This document shows, piece by piece, positions 1 through 8,711 of a DNA stretch of 64,000 nucleotides. The stretch covers positions 248,001 through 312,000 of the forward strand of contig JAIOUW010000002.1 in the NCBI GenBank assembly GCA_019931105.1, given 5' to 3'. Below the pieces are notes generated by a model. That model was not told where the DNA came from and did not search any database. It saw only the letters and a list, made by a program, of their open reading frames with translations. A program made the position numbers and the translations under genes. Position 1 is the first letter of the stretch, and the number at the start of each line of letters is the position of its first letter. This DNA comes from Flavobacteriaceae bacterium NBU2977. Lineage in GTDB: Bacteria > Bacteroidota > Bacteroidia > Flavobacteriales > Flavobacteriaceae.

Positions 1-932
1 CGAATGCCCTTAGAATCTTGGATACGGAAGATTTGCATTCCCTGCGCAAGGTGAGGGAACAGGCCTTGAAGCAAAACATTGAATTTACCAAATCATCATG
101 GCTGCAAAATGATCTGACGAAAAGGGAAGTCGCCAGTATCTATCGTTGCGACTTCTCGTTGATTATTTCATCCTTTGAAATGGAACTGTTGAAACCAATA
201 GTTACCAACCACGAATCATTATTGTTGCATCTACCCTTTATGATGAATGCCTTGGATGATCTGACAACAAAATGGAATCCTTTTGAGAAACGAAAGGATT
301 TCATTTTCATAGGTTTTGGTGGACATGCGCCCAATATCGATGCCATTGGGCAATTAAAAAATGAGATTTGGCCTTTGATCAAATTGGCACTTCCTGAATC
401 GACCTTGCATATTTATGGCAGTAATTTTCCACAAAGCATTACGCAGTTGCACGATGTCAAAGCCGGGTTTCTGATCAAGGGATGGGCCGAAAATGCCGAG
501 AAGGTCATTGCCAATGCCAGAATTATGTTGGCCCCATTACGTTTTGGTGCCGGCCTAAAAGGTAAACTGACCGATGCCATGCGATGTGGCACCCCATCGA
601 TAACCACCTCTATTGGGGCAGAAGGTCTGCATGGCGGCATACCATGGAACGGAAAGATATGTGACGATCCAAAAATTTTTGCTCAAGAAGCAATTGCCCT
701 ATATGGCAATAAAAAAGAGTGGGAACAGTGCCAAAGAAATGGTATTGCCATCGTAAACGCATGCTTCGATAAAAAAGGACTTGAGGCACAGCTCAAATCA
801 AAACTTGCATCGGTTCAAACGAATTTGGACTTACATCGCTCAAATAACTTTTTAGGGGAAATGCTACGTCACCAAACCATGGCGAGCACCAAATACATGT
901 CAAAATGGATCGAGGAGAAAAATCGGGATTAA
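1..932 (+). CDS. Glycosyltransferase, GT-B fold, 5' end cut by window
   Basis: The frame is open to the left edge (it reads ...NALRILDTEDLHSL before any usual start), so only the last 310 or so residues are present. The C-terminal half has the GT-B signature of GT4-like enzymes: a segment APLRFGAGLKGKL at about 529-570 followed by DAMRCGTPSITT and IGAEGL, which forms the nucleotide-sugar donor pocket. It would transfer a sugar from an activated donor to an acceptor in cell-surface glycan or exopolysaccharide synthesis; the acceptor cannot be told. The apparent TTG start at 18 is an artefact of the cut. No downstream partner is visible because the next gene is on the other strand. Confidence 0.85.
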   Translation, partial: NALRILDTEDLHSLRKVREQALKQNIEFTKSSWLQNDLTKREVASIYRCDFSLIISSFEMELLKPIVTNHESLLLHLPFMMNALDDLTTKWNPFEKRKDFIFIGFGGHAPNIDAIGQLKNEIWPLIKLALPESTLHIYGSNFPQSITQLHDVKAGFLIKGWAENAEKVIANARIMLAPLRFGAGLKGKLTDAMRCGTPSITTSIGAEGLHGGIPWNGKICDDPKIFAQEAIALYGNKKEWEQCQRNGIAIVNACFDKKGLEAQLKSKLASVQTNLDLHRSNNFLGEMLRHQTMASTKYMSKWIEEKNRD

Positions 933-981
933 AAAAACGAAAGGTTCCCAATTCATACAAATAGTCAGTTGCTTGTAATTT

Positions 982-1872
982 TCATATCCTCCTCAAGTAA
1001 ACAAGGTTGTTTTTTATATCAAAAATCCAGTTGAACTTGCTGATAATTGCCGTTCCGATAACGCTCATTTTTTGCTTTCCAATACTTCCTGAAAAAAATG
1101 AAATTTCACATTTTTCGATACAATTATTGCCAAGTATAAATTGATTTAGAGTGCCATTGTATGTTTTTAGAATGTTGCCATAGGAATCCTTTAAATCTTG
1201 CTCATTGGTTATTTCAATTTTCTGGGCAATATTATTTTTGGAAGAAAATTCATCATCAAGAAGAATGCCTCCTGCGTATCCCGAATGAATTAGATATTTA
1301 TTCGCAATCGTATCACTTCCAATCAATAGACCACCTTCCACAAAGTATAAATCGTTTTGGGCGTAGAGTTTAACCGTTCTATTGTCTTTGGAAATCTTGT
1401 CCGTTACATTTTTTAGAACCACTATTTGTTTTTCAAAATTTATTTCGACCACTTTGTCGGCAAATAAGTTGAGACCAATTTTTCCGTCCGTGGTCTTTCC
1501 CGAGTAATCATTTTGCCAAATGTGTAGCGAATCGAATGAAATTTCATCCGTCAATTTCAAAGTATTGTTTTTACTGAATACGGTTTCGTTGTTTCCTCCC
1601 CAACTGTCAATACTGTCCTTGTTTTCAAAACGCACACTTTTAATGCGTAATGCAGATTCTTTTGTAATCGTAAAAACATTCGCCGCGGTATGAAGCATCA
1701 GGTCAAGACTGTCAACATCATTAACAACCCCTTTTATAATAATATTGTTATCGCTGTTCAGGCTGAACGGAATGGTATCTTGTCCTACAACCCGACCGAA
1801 GGAAATAATCGATAGAAAAAGAGCAATATGGCCAAACATTGTTGTTTTTGATAATTTCAATTGCTTTTTCAA
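982..1872 (-). CDS. Exported retropepsin-like fold protein lacking catalytic Asp
   Basis: This is a 296-residue exported protein. The TTG start at 1872 gives a proper signal peptide with a lysine-rich n-region (MKKQLKLSK) and cleavage near VVGQ; the first ATG, at 1839, would remove those charges. The two halves look like the lobes of bacterial aspartyl-protease-like proteins: a beta segment ending LMLHTAAN where a DTGA motif is expected, then a DGKIGLNLF turn, and a second lobe with LIHSGYAGG where DTGS is expected. Both catalytic aspartates are replaced by His, so peptidase activity is unlikely. The fold assignment is inference from this spacing and the function is unknown. It stands alone between genes on the other strand. 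Confidence 0.6.
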   Translation of the reverse strand: MKKQLKLSKTTMFGHIALFLSIISFGRVVGQDTIPFSLNSDNNIIIKGVVNDVDSLDLMLHTAANVFTITKESALRIKSVRFENKDSIDSWGGNNETVFSKNNTLKLTDEISFDSLHIWQNDYSGKTTDGKIGLNLFADKVVEINFEKQIVVLKNVTDKISKDNRTVKLYAQNDLYFVEGGLLIGSDTIANKYLIHSGYAGGILLDDEFSSKNNIAQKIEITNEQDLKDSYGNILKTYNGTLNQFILGNNCIEKCEISFFSGSIGKQKMSVIGTAIISKFNWIFDIKNNLVYLRRI

Positions 1873-2010
1873 TTAATGGGCCATATCGTTGAATAGACGA
1901 AGTTAAACGAATTCTTGCTCAGTTTCAAGGGTTTTGGTCAACGAACTTACATGTACTGCAGAGCGCCGCTCTTTTTGTCAAAATGCGTTACTTTGTAAGC
2001 ATCAAAAGAT

Positions 2011-2859
2011 ATGACCATGCAAAAACCCAATTGGCAGACCGCAAAAGAATTTGAAGATATTACCTATAAAAAAAGTAACGGGGTAGCCCGCATTGCTTTT
2101 AACCGACCTGAAGTGCGCAATGCTTTTCGGCCCAAGACCACCAGTGAACTTTATCAGGCCTTTTACGATGCGCAAGAAGATACTTCGATAGGAGTTGTAC
2201 TACTTTCCGCGGAAGGACCTTCGCCAAAAGATGGTGTTTACTCATTCTGTAGTGGGGGCGACCAAAAATCAAGGGGACACCAAGGTTATGTAGGTGAAGA
2301 CGGTATGCACCGCCTCAATATATTAGAAGTACAGCGGCAGATCAGGTTCATGCCAAAAGTCGTCATTGCCGTTGTGCCGGGTTGGGCCGTCGGCGGAGGG
2401 CATAGCCTGCACGTTGTCTGTGATATGACCTTGGCCAGTAAGGAACATGCCATATTCAAACAGACCGATGCCGATGTCACTAGTTTTGACGGGGGTTATG
2501 GCTCTGCCTATCTCGCCAAAATGGTAGGGCAAAAAAAGGCGCGTGAAATCTTCTTTCTAGGCCGTAACTATTCGGCGCAAGAAGCCTATGAAATGGGCAT
2601 GGTAAATGCCGTGGTGCCCCATGATGAATTGGAAGATACGGCCTACCAATGGGCTCAAGAGGTCTTGCAAAAATCGCCGACATCGATCAAGATGCTCAAA
2701 TTCGCCATGAACCTAACCGATGACGGTATGGTAGGCCAACAGGTCTTTGCAGGTGAGGCCACAAGACTAGCCTACATGACCGACGAGGCCGAAGAAGGTC
2801 GTAATGCCTTTTTGGAAAAACGAAGACCCGATTTCGGAAAGAACAATTGGATTCCCTAG
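2011..2859 (+). CDS. menB: 1,4-dihydroxy-2-naphthoyl-CoA synthase
   Basis: MenB closes the second ring of menaquinone by Dieckmann-type condensation of o-succinylbenzoyl-CoA in the cytosol. The crotonase fold is clear: FCSGGDQ (residues 79-85) and PGWAVGGGHSL (123-133) form the oxyanion hole, and SFDGGYGSAYLA (158-169) carries the conserved Asp160. The segment QTDADV (151-156) has Asp153 where bicarbonate-dependent (type I) enzymes such as that of E. coli have Gly, so this looks like a type II, bicarbonate-independent enzyme. At 282 residues the length is normal. The start could be either ATG two codons apart. Menaquinone as respiratory quinone fits Bacteroidota. The other men genes are not in the window. 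Confidence 0.96.
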   Translation: MTMQKPNWQTAKEFEDITYKKSNGVARIAFNRPEVRNAFRPKTTSELYQAFYDAQEDTSIGVVLLSAEGPSPKDGVYSFCSGGDQKSRGHQGYVGEDGMHRLNILEVQRQIRFMPKVVIAVVPGWAVGGGHSLHVVCDMTLASKEHAIFKQTDADVTSFDGGYGSAYLAKMVGQKKAREIFFLGRNYSAQEAYEMGMVNAVVPHDELEDTAYQWAQEVLQKSPTSIKMLKFAMNLTDDGMVGQQVFAGEATRLAYMTDEAEEGRNAFLEKRRPDFGKNNWIP

Positions 2860-3181
2860 GTTCGAACTAAAAACCAGGATTTGTTACTTCAAAAGTTATT
2901 GACTCCCTTTTTTTTGGAGAGGCTAGGGGAGGCTGTAACTAAAAAGAGCCCCGTCTTTACGATCAGGACTCTTTTACGAGAACACTATATGAAAATGAAA
3001 AAATTATTCGCTAACTAATTACATGGTAAACTTAGGGGCTGCATACCGAAAAAAGAAACTATTGTTGTGAGCACCTGCAATTCTGTTGTGAAATGTATGA
3101 TTTCTGATATTTGACCCAGAAATGATTTTTAAATAGTTATGTCAAGCCATGGTTTTAAATTTACAGGCCCGGTGCCATCTT
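2860..3181. other. Intergenic region, 322 bp
   Basis: The region holds a terminator-like hairpin after menB (2942-2974) and a nine-residue ATG frame at 2989-3018 (MKMKKLFAN) with no support as a gene. Nothing else was recognised. Confidence 0.5.
2942..2974 (+). terminator. Probable rho-independent terminator after menB
   Basis: AAAAGAGCC pairs with GGACTCTTTT (one bulged base) across a 14-nt loop and the second arm ends in a T run. It lies 80 bp after the menB stop. Confidence 0.55.
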
Positions 3182-4528
3182 TCAATCAATAGCCGCAAGA
3201 ACTTCTTTTAGAAAACCGTTGACATCAAAATCAGGCGACTCGGCAAGACCCGTGCGTACGACGACCAGGTCTTTTGAGGGGACGATAAAAACATACTGGC
3301 CTTGATATCCATTGGCCGAATACAGATCTTTAGGAACATCGGGATATTTTCCGTTGGCGTTCAACCAAAAGTGGGCGCCATAAGTGCCGTTGGACAAAGG
3401 TGTGGGCCTAGTTACATAATCGACCCATTGCGAATCGAACAACCGCTCGCCGTTCCAATTGCCTTTGTTCAGGTACAATAGTCCGAATTTGGCCCAGTCA
3501 CGTGTGCTTGCCCACCCGTATGACGAACCCACAAAGTTGCCGGCCATGTCGGTTTCGACCAACATGGAGTACATTCCTATTTTATCGATAAGTGCCGAAT
3601 AAGGAAAATCGAGATATTCTTGATGGTTTTTGAACTGTTTTCTAAGAATTCCGGAAAGTAGATTGGAAGTTCCTGATGAATAATTCCATACTTTTCCATG
3701 GTCTTTCGGATTAAAATCGGTCTCTTGCTGCGCTTGTGTCATGTCCTCGTCCAAAAAGAGCATTTTCGTTACGTCTGAAATCTGGGTGTAGTCTTCGTTC
3801 CATGCCAATCCGCTTGACATTCGCAAAAGATCGTCAAGCGTAATGATTTCCCGTGGGTCAGTACCGGTCGAATCGACCAAAGCGAGCTCCTTGAATGGCC
3901 GGTAGTTCATATTTAATCTGCCCTGATATTCCAATATGCCATATAAAGTGGCCAAAACGCTCTTGGTCATGCTCCACCCTAAAATCGGGGTTTCAGGGGT
4001 AAATCCATCCGCATACCTTTCCGTGAGCAGTTTATTTTTGTAAGCGACCAATACCGTTCGTGTCTTTTGTACCTCCGCATTGGCAAACGCGCCATCAACG
4101 GCCTTTTCCAATAGGTCATAATCGACATTGTCAAAGAAGACATTATCGGTGACACGATTTTCGAAGGGATAGTAAGCAAGACTGTCTACTGTATTTCTAT
4201 TGGGTCTTAAAATATTCTTCTTCGGATCATAATTATTGTTGATCAAAACGCACCCCAGTCCGTCCCTACAGATCGTTCTGCGTTCCATCAATCCGAATAC
4301 CGTAGCGCTAGCCGTGTTTTCCCGCATTTCAACATCCGCCAGTTTGATCAAGGGTACATTATTGTCGTTTTCTTCGATTGAACCAGCACTTCGCTCCGCT
4401 ACGAAAACACTTGAAGCCATATTCTTGGATGCATAACCCGAAATGATGTTCAATTTCGGATAGTTGTAGGCGATTACAATAATCAATATGAAGAACACCG
4501 CAAGAAGAAAACGTTTTTTACTTTTCAT
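3182..4528 (-). CDS. Serine hydrolase, class C beta-lactamase/esterase family
   Basis: The ATG at 4528 (MKSKKRF) is preferred over an upstream TTG at 4540; it gives 448 residues with an N-terminal membrane anchor or signal (residues 7-25). The active-site SxxK tetrad is SMTK at residues 186-189, followed by a YSS motif near 284 (YxN equivalent). These are the features of class C beta-lactamase-like serine hydrolases, which include penicillin-binding proteins, D-peptidases and esterases. The segment of about 140 residues before the catalytic domain is longer than in AmpC itself. It probably acts in the periplasm. The substrate is unknown and a true antibiotic-resistance role should not be assumed. 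Confidence 0.85.
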   Translation of the reverse strand: MKSKKRFLLAVFFILIIVIAYNYPKLNIISGYASKNMASSVFVAERSAGSIEENDNNVPLIKLADVEMRENTASATVFGLMERRTICRDGLGCVLINNNYDPKKNILRPNRNTVDSLAYYPFENRVTDNVFFDNVDYDLLEKAVDGAFANAEVQKTRTVLVAYKNKLLTERYADGFTPETPILGWSMTKSVLATLYGILEYQGRLNMNYRPFKELALVDSTGTDPREIITLDDLLRMSSGLAWNEDYTQISDVTKMLFLDEDMTQAQQETDFNPKDHGKVWNYSSGTSNLLSGILRKQFKNHQEYLDFPYSALIDKIGMYSMLVETDMAGNFVGSSYGWASTRDWAKFGLLYLNKGNWNGERLFDSQWVDYVTRPTPLSNGTYGAHFWLNANGKYPDVPKDLYSANGYQGQYVFIVPSKDLVVVRTGLAESPDFDVNGFLKEVLAAID

Positions 4529-4622
4529 CAATGTATACAAATGTTAGGGTCTGCTATTAATTTGCTAATATAGCGATATGAAATACGATACGTATTCTTG
4601 AGAACATATAGGGCAACAACTT

Positions 4623-5045
4623 TTGACTTTTAAAACAATCATACTATTGGGAGTGCTGTCTTTTTTCTCTGCTTGTAAGGAGGAAAAGGAAAAATACATT
4701 TGGAAACCGCTCGAGGTAACGGTTTCGGCCTACAATTCGGTTTCTTGGCAGACCTCGGGAAATCCGAACATAGCGGCCTGGGGAGATACTTTGAAACCTG
4801 GAATGAAAAGCGTTGCGGTTTCCCGCGATCTCTTGCAATTAGGGTTAACGCACAATACACAGATAAAAATCGAAGGATTGGACAGTATTTATCTTGTGAA
4901 GGACAAAATGCATTCAAGATGGAGCAACCGCATCGACCTGTATATGGGCAAGGACGTAAAAAAGGCCAGGGAGTGGGGGAGAAAAAAACTCACCATTCTA
5001 TATGCGGTTTTGAATGACAGTTTACAAATAGATGCAAATGAATAA
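4623..5045 (+). CDS. 3D (Asp-Asp-Asp) domain lipoprotein
   Basis: A short lipoprotein (140 aa) with lipobox FFSAC, Cys18, and a single 3D domain, the double-psi beta-barrel found in MltA-type lytic transglycosylases and YuiC. The three name-giving aspartates are visible as WGD (55), VKD (94) and RIDLYM (105), followed by the usual A-x-x-W/F-G segment. It likely binds or cleaves the glycan strand of peptidoglycan on the periplasmic side. The start is TTG at 4623: an in-frame stop lies at 4599-4601 and no ATG precedes the lipobox. It overlaps the following amidase gene by 8 bp, so the two are translated together. Confidence 0.8.
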   Translation: MTFKTIILLGVLSFFSACKEEKEKYIWKPLEVTVSAYNSVSWQTSGNPNIAAWGDTLKPGMKSVAVSRDLLQLGLTHNTQIKIEGLDSIYLVKDKMHSRWSNRIDLYMGKDVKKAREWGRKKLTILYAVLNDSLQIDANE

Positions 5046-5712
5046 AACGGTAACCCTTATCTTTTTGGTTTTCATTGCGGGCTGTACATCTACAAGAGAG
5101 GTCATTGACAGACCGATTACCTTTAACGACCAACGAAAAGAACTTTCACTAAGGTATTTAGAGGATCACTACGGAATTAAAAAGGACGCGCCTAGCATAA
5201 TTCCGAAAATGATCGTACTGCATTGGACGGTCATTCCCACACTTGAAGAGTCGTTCAAGACTTTTGACCCCCCGACCCTAGAGAACTCAAGGCCGGACCT
5301 TAATTCCGCAGGAGACCTGAACGTTTCTTCGCAATTCATGGTAGATCGCGATGGCGCGATTTACCAACTACTACCTGAAACCACTATGGCCCGCCATGTT
5401 ATCGGTCTCAACCATTGCGCCATAGGAATCGAGAACATTGGAGGTACGGAAGACCTTCCTCTGACCAACGCGCAATTGAAATCCAACATTTGGCTGGTGA
5501 AATATTTGGCCAAAAAATACGATATCGAATACTTGATCGGCCACTATGAATACACTAACTTTGAAGGGCATCAGCTTTGGCTTGAAAAAGATTCGGGCTA
5601 CCGTACCAAGAAGACCGATCCAGGCGAAGATTTTATGCAAAAAGTGCGCAATGCGACCAAAAATTTAAATTTCAAACCCGTACCTGAAAAAAAGGATATC
5701 GATGTCAATTAA
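5038..5712 (+). CDS. N-acetylmuramoyl-L-alanine amidase lipoprotein (Amidase_2/AmpD-like)
   Basis: ATG 5038 gives 224 aa with lipobox IAGC (Cys16). The Amidase_2 fold residues are in order: zinc ligands His62 (VLHWT), His169 (LIGHYE) and Asp194 (KKTDPGE), with catalytic Glu132 in GIENIGG. It cleaves the bond between muramic acid and the stem peptide, here as a lipoprotein in the periplasm rather than as cytosolic AmpD. It is the middle gene of a tight three-gene set, overlapping the 3D lipoprotein by 8 bp and the M14 peptidase by 11 bp. The set suggests stepwise breakdown of wall fragments: glycan, then amide, then peptide. Confidence 0.9.
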   Translation: MNKTVTLIFLVFIAGCTSTREVIDRPITFNDQRKELSLRYLEDHYGIKKDAPSIIPKMIVLHWTVIPTLEESFKTFDPPTLENSRPDLNSAGDLNVSSQFMVDRDGAIYQLLPETTMARHVIGLNHCAIGIENIGGTEDLPLTNAQLKSNIWLVKYLAKKYDIEYLIGHYEYTNFEGHQLWLEKDSGYRTKKTDPGEDFMQKVRNATKNLNFKPVPEKKDIDVN

Positions 5713-7174
5713 TAAATACTGCCTTCCAATACTATTATTTATATGTTTCATTGCTCAAGCCCAAGAAAAGGATATTACTAGTTCCCTTTACGAAACCTAT
5801 TCCAAATACAAAGAGCCGAGTCTTGACAAACGTCGCATCAAACATCATGAGATACAAGCATTAATTGCGAAGTATCAAATAAATCCTGATTTTACGGTCA
5901 AAAAGGTCGGTAGGTCGATCGAAGGCAGAAGCCTAAATCTTATAAGTGTCGGTTCGGGCAAAACCGATGTCTTTCTTTGGTCACAGATGCATGGCGATGA
6001 ACCGACGGCAACGCAAGCTATTTTTGATATTTTCAATTTTCTGGATAGCGACGATTTCATGGAAGAGAAGCAAGCGATACTTGGTAACCTGACGTTACAT
6101 TTTCTACCCATGTTGAATCCTGATGGTGCAGAACGTTTTCAGAGAAGGAATCTTTTGGGAATCGATATCAACCGTGATGCCCTGCGATTACAGTCCCCAG
6201 AAGGCCAAACCTTAAAAAAGGTGCGTGACAGTCTTGAGGCCGATTTCGGCTTCAACCTGCACGACCAAAGCAGATATTATAATGCGGAAAGAACCGAAAA
6301 ACCGGCGACGGTTTCCTATTTGGCCCCGGCATATAATTATGAAAAAGAAATAAACGAAGTCAGGGGCGATGCCATGAAAATCATTGTTTTTATGAACAAC
6401 ATCATCCAAAAATACGCCCCCGGTCAAGTAGGGCGATATAATGATGATTTCGAACCACGGGCCTTCGGCGATAACATACAAAAATGGGGTACGAGTACCA
6501 TTTTAATCGAATCGGGCGGCTATGCGAACGATATCGAGAAACAAGAGATCCGCAAATTGAACTATGTTTCCATTCTTTCGGCCATTTACACCATTGCCAA
6601 TGGCAGTTATAAAAATATTGCTTTGGAAGATTATGAAAAGATTCCAGAGAATGACAGAAAGATGTTCGATCTGAAAATCGAGAATGCCACCTATGCATTG
6701 ATGGGAAAGGATTATGTTCTCGATTTAGGTATTAACCATTTAGAAGTCGATAAAGAAGGAAATAACGACTTTTGGTACAGTAGCCGAATTTTGGACCAAG
6801 GAGACCTTTCGACCTATTACGGCTATGAAACCTTTGATGCCACGGGCTTCAAGTTGCTGCAAGGCAGGGTTTATCCTGAACTTGTAAATTCGGTAAAAGA
6901 CCTAGAAACATTGAATATGGATTCGCTTTTGAAATCCGGATATACTTATATCAGGGTCAAGAATATTCCCAGCGAATTATTGGAATCTCCATATCCCATT
7001 CATATTATCAGTGAAAAATACGAGATTCCAAATTTTCATTTAGAAGTTGGCATAAACCCGACATTTCTTTTGGAACGAAACGGCACCTTTGAATACGCCG
7101 TTATCAATGGTTTTTTAATAAATGTAAGAACGGGCAAGGGTGGTTCTGGCAATGCAATGATCTATAGGCGGTAA
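5702..7174 (+). CDS. Secreted M14-family zinc carboxypeptidase
   Basis: 490 aa with a signal peptide (cleavage near AQA-QEK, residue 20). The M14 catalytic set is complete: His97 and Glu100 in MHGDE, His187 in NLHDQ, an Asn-Arg pair at 157-158 (INRDA) for the substrate carboxylate and Glu270 in LIESGG. The C-terminal 180 residues form an additional beta-rich region without a recognised family. Because it ends an operon with a 3D lipoprotein and an amidase, its likely substrates are stem peptides of peptidoglycan, but a general exported carboxypeptidase role is equally possible. Confidence 0.88.
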   Translation: MSINKYCLPILLFICFIAQAQEKDITSSLYETYSKYKEPSLDKRRIKHHEIQALIAKYQINPDFTVKKVGRSIEGRSLNLISVGSGKTDVFLWSQMHGDEPTATQAIFDIFNFLDSDDFMEEKQAILGNLTLHFLPMLNPDGAERFQRRNLLGIDINRDALRLQSPEGQTLKKVRDSLEADFGFNLHDQSRYYNAERTEKPATVSYLAPAYNYEKEINEVRGDAMKIIVFMNNIIQKYAPGQVGRYNDDFEPRAFGDNIQKWGTSTILIESGGYANDIEKQEIRKLNYVSILSAIYTIANGSYKNIALEDYEKIPENDRKMFDLKIENATYALMGKDYVLDLGINHLEVDKEGNNDFWYSSRILDQGDLSTYYGYETFDATGFKLLQGRVYPELVNSVKDLETLNMDSLLKSGYTYIRVKNIPSELLESPYPIHIISEKYEIPNFHLEVGINPTFLLERNGTFEYAVINGFLINVRTGKGGSGNAMIYRR

Positions 7175-7223
7175 GTCGATCTCTTACGATCAAGACCGCT
7201 CATCGAAATATGCCGCAAACTTT

Positions 7224-7391
7224 CTAGTAACCAAATCTAATTACCATCGCCGGACCATGTATCAACAAAATGACCAGCATGGTCATTAGCATGGTCACAA
7301 TAGCGGAAAATAACAATAAGGTAGCCGCCTTGTAAGGCCTAGACATGATTCCGAGGGCACTTTTTTGAATAATTTCGCTGAATACATCCAT
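7224..7391 (-). CDS. Small single-span membrane protein
   Basis: ATG 7391 gives 55 aa (MDVFSEIIQKS...); a TTG at 7427 would add 12 residues. There is a hydrophobic span at about residues 24-44 (LLLFSAIVTMLMTMLVILLI) preceded by a polar N-terminus. No family was recognised. It is convergent with the M14 peptidase gene, has no operon partner, and reality as a gene rests only on the clean membrane span and the conserved-looking reading frame. Confidence 0.4.
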   Translation of the reverse strand: MDVFSEIIQKSALGIMSRPYKAATLLLFSAIVTMLMTMLVILLIHGPAMVIRFGY

Positions 7392-7641
7392 GATTTCTTC
7401 GTTTTGTGCCAGTCTTTCGACCGACAAGATTATACAACATCATAGTCTTTAGGATGTAGGTGGTAATAAAAGTTGGGGGCGGTTAGTTGTGTAAGAAACA
7501 ATTATTGCCTTAAAGACCCGACCCCATATTGTAATTTTTTGATGAAATGCGCTTTTTATTGGATGAGATGTCATCATTTGTTACACAGAAGGCCCATAAA
7601 CACCATGGCTGGCAATGAGTATTATGTGGAGTCCAAGCAAA

Positions 7642-7667
7642 AAAAGAGCGCCATCAGGCGCTCTTTT
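7642..7667 (-). terminator. Rho-independent terminator of the OmpA lipoprotein gene
   Basis: A perfect 11-bp stem, AAAAGAGCGCC / GGCGCTCTTTT, with a 4-nt ATCA loop, 26 bp beyond the stop of the minus-strand OmpA gene. A and T runs on both sides make it usable in both directions. Confidence 0.9.
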
Positions 7668-7692
7668 AATCATTTTAATGCAACTTCCGTTG

Positions 7693-8520
7693 TTATAAGG
7701 TTTCGGCGTCCAAAAGGGCGAAAAACTTGTCAAGGTTAGGTATGATCACAATTTTTGTGCGCCTGTTTTTGGCCATATTCTCCTTAGAATCGTTCTCGAC
7801 CAAGGGCAAGTAGCTGCTTCTTCCCGCCGCAATTAGTTTTGTAGGATCCACATTGTAGTCATTTTGAAGTTTTCTCACAATAGAAGTGGCCCGTTTGACA
7901 CTTAGGTCCCAGTTGTCTTGCAATACTGCCGTATTGATGGTACGTGAATCGGTATGTCCTTCAACCATTACCTCCATACTTGGCTCAGAGTTGATTACCT
8001 CGGCCAACTTGCCCAAAATGGAAGATGCCTTGTTACTTATCCTATAACTACCGCTATTGAACAAAAGCTTGTCCGAAATATTGATCATAACGACCGTCTT
8101 GTCGATACTAACATCTACATCATCCTCTTCATCTGAAATGGATTTTTTAAGATTGTATGAAATTGCTAGATTCATGGAATCTTGCAATGTTTTTGCTTCG
8201 GCAAGTTTGGCTGGATCCACCTTTGCCAAGGTAGCGCGCATTTTATCCTTGGTATTATTGCTCATTACGGCAACATCGTCTACCGAGGTATATTGGCTAT
8301 CATTGATATCTTTCAGGGAATTTATCTTGTCATTGTATTCTGCAACCCTTGCTTCGATCTTTGTCATTTTGGTTTCCAATTCTTCTTTCTCGACTTGGGT
8401 CTTGGCAAGTACACTTTTGGTATTCGATAGGTCATCTTCCAGAGCAACGTATTTCTTTTTCGAAACACATGATGCCAAAAAAACTACGGCCAATGAACTT
8501 ACTAAAATCGATTTTTTCAT
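7693..8520 (-). CDS. OmpA-family peptidoglycan-binding lipoprotein
   Basis: 275 aa. Signal with lipobox FLASC (Cys18), a coiled-coil stretch (about 25-65, heptads rich in L, E and K), a linker and a C-terminal OmpA domain (about 140-262) with the motif VEGHTDSR, a conserved Asn-Arg-Arg (KNRRTKI) and the paired helices that bind diaminopimelate. It tethers the outer membrane to the cell wall non-covalently. It has no beta-barrel half. It is monocistronic with its own strong terminator. Confidence 0.92.
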   Translation of the reverse strand: MKKSILVSSLAVVFLASCVSKKKYVALEDDLSNTKSVLAKTQVEKEELETKMTKIEARVAEYNDKINSLKDINDSQYTSVDDVAVMSNNTKDKMRATLAKVDPAKLAEAKTLQDSMNLAISYNLKKSISDEEDDVDVSIDKTVVMINISDKLLFNSGSYRISNKASSILGKLAEVINSEPSMEVMVEGHTDSRTINTAVLQDNWDLSVKRATSIVRKLQNDYNVDPTKLIAAGRSSYLPLVENDSKENMAKNRRTKIVIIPNLDKFFALLDAETL

Positions 8521-8650
8521 TTTTATGGTGTTTTAATTATTTATACCCCTAGATACGCGCCAGCTGAAAGAATAGATGTTAAAGAAGACCAAAAACATAT
8601 GGGTATATGATGTAACCAATCTGTAATCAATTGATTATGAACACATAGAT

Positions 8651-8696
8651 ATGCAAATAAAAAAAGGTGCCATCAAGCACCTTTTTTTATTTGCAT
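8651..8696 (-). terminator. Long perfect hairpin terminator of the VWA lipoprotein gene
   Basis: Two 20-nt arms (8651-8670 and 8677-8696) are exactly complementary around a 6-nt loop. The core GGTGC/GCACC flanked by seven A/T is a normal terminator; the pairing continues through AT-rich flanks. It starts 16 bp after the stop of the VWA gene. Confidence 0.88.
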
Positions 8697-8711
8697 ATGA
8701 AACTGTCAATG

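Noticed and set aside
3182-4528. Antibiotic-resistance beta-lactamase
   Set aside because: SxxK hydrolases of this sort include many esterases and peptidases; nothing points to resistance.
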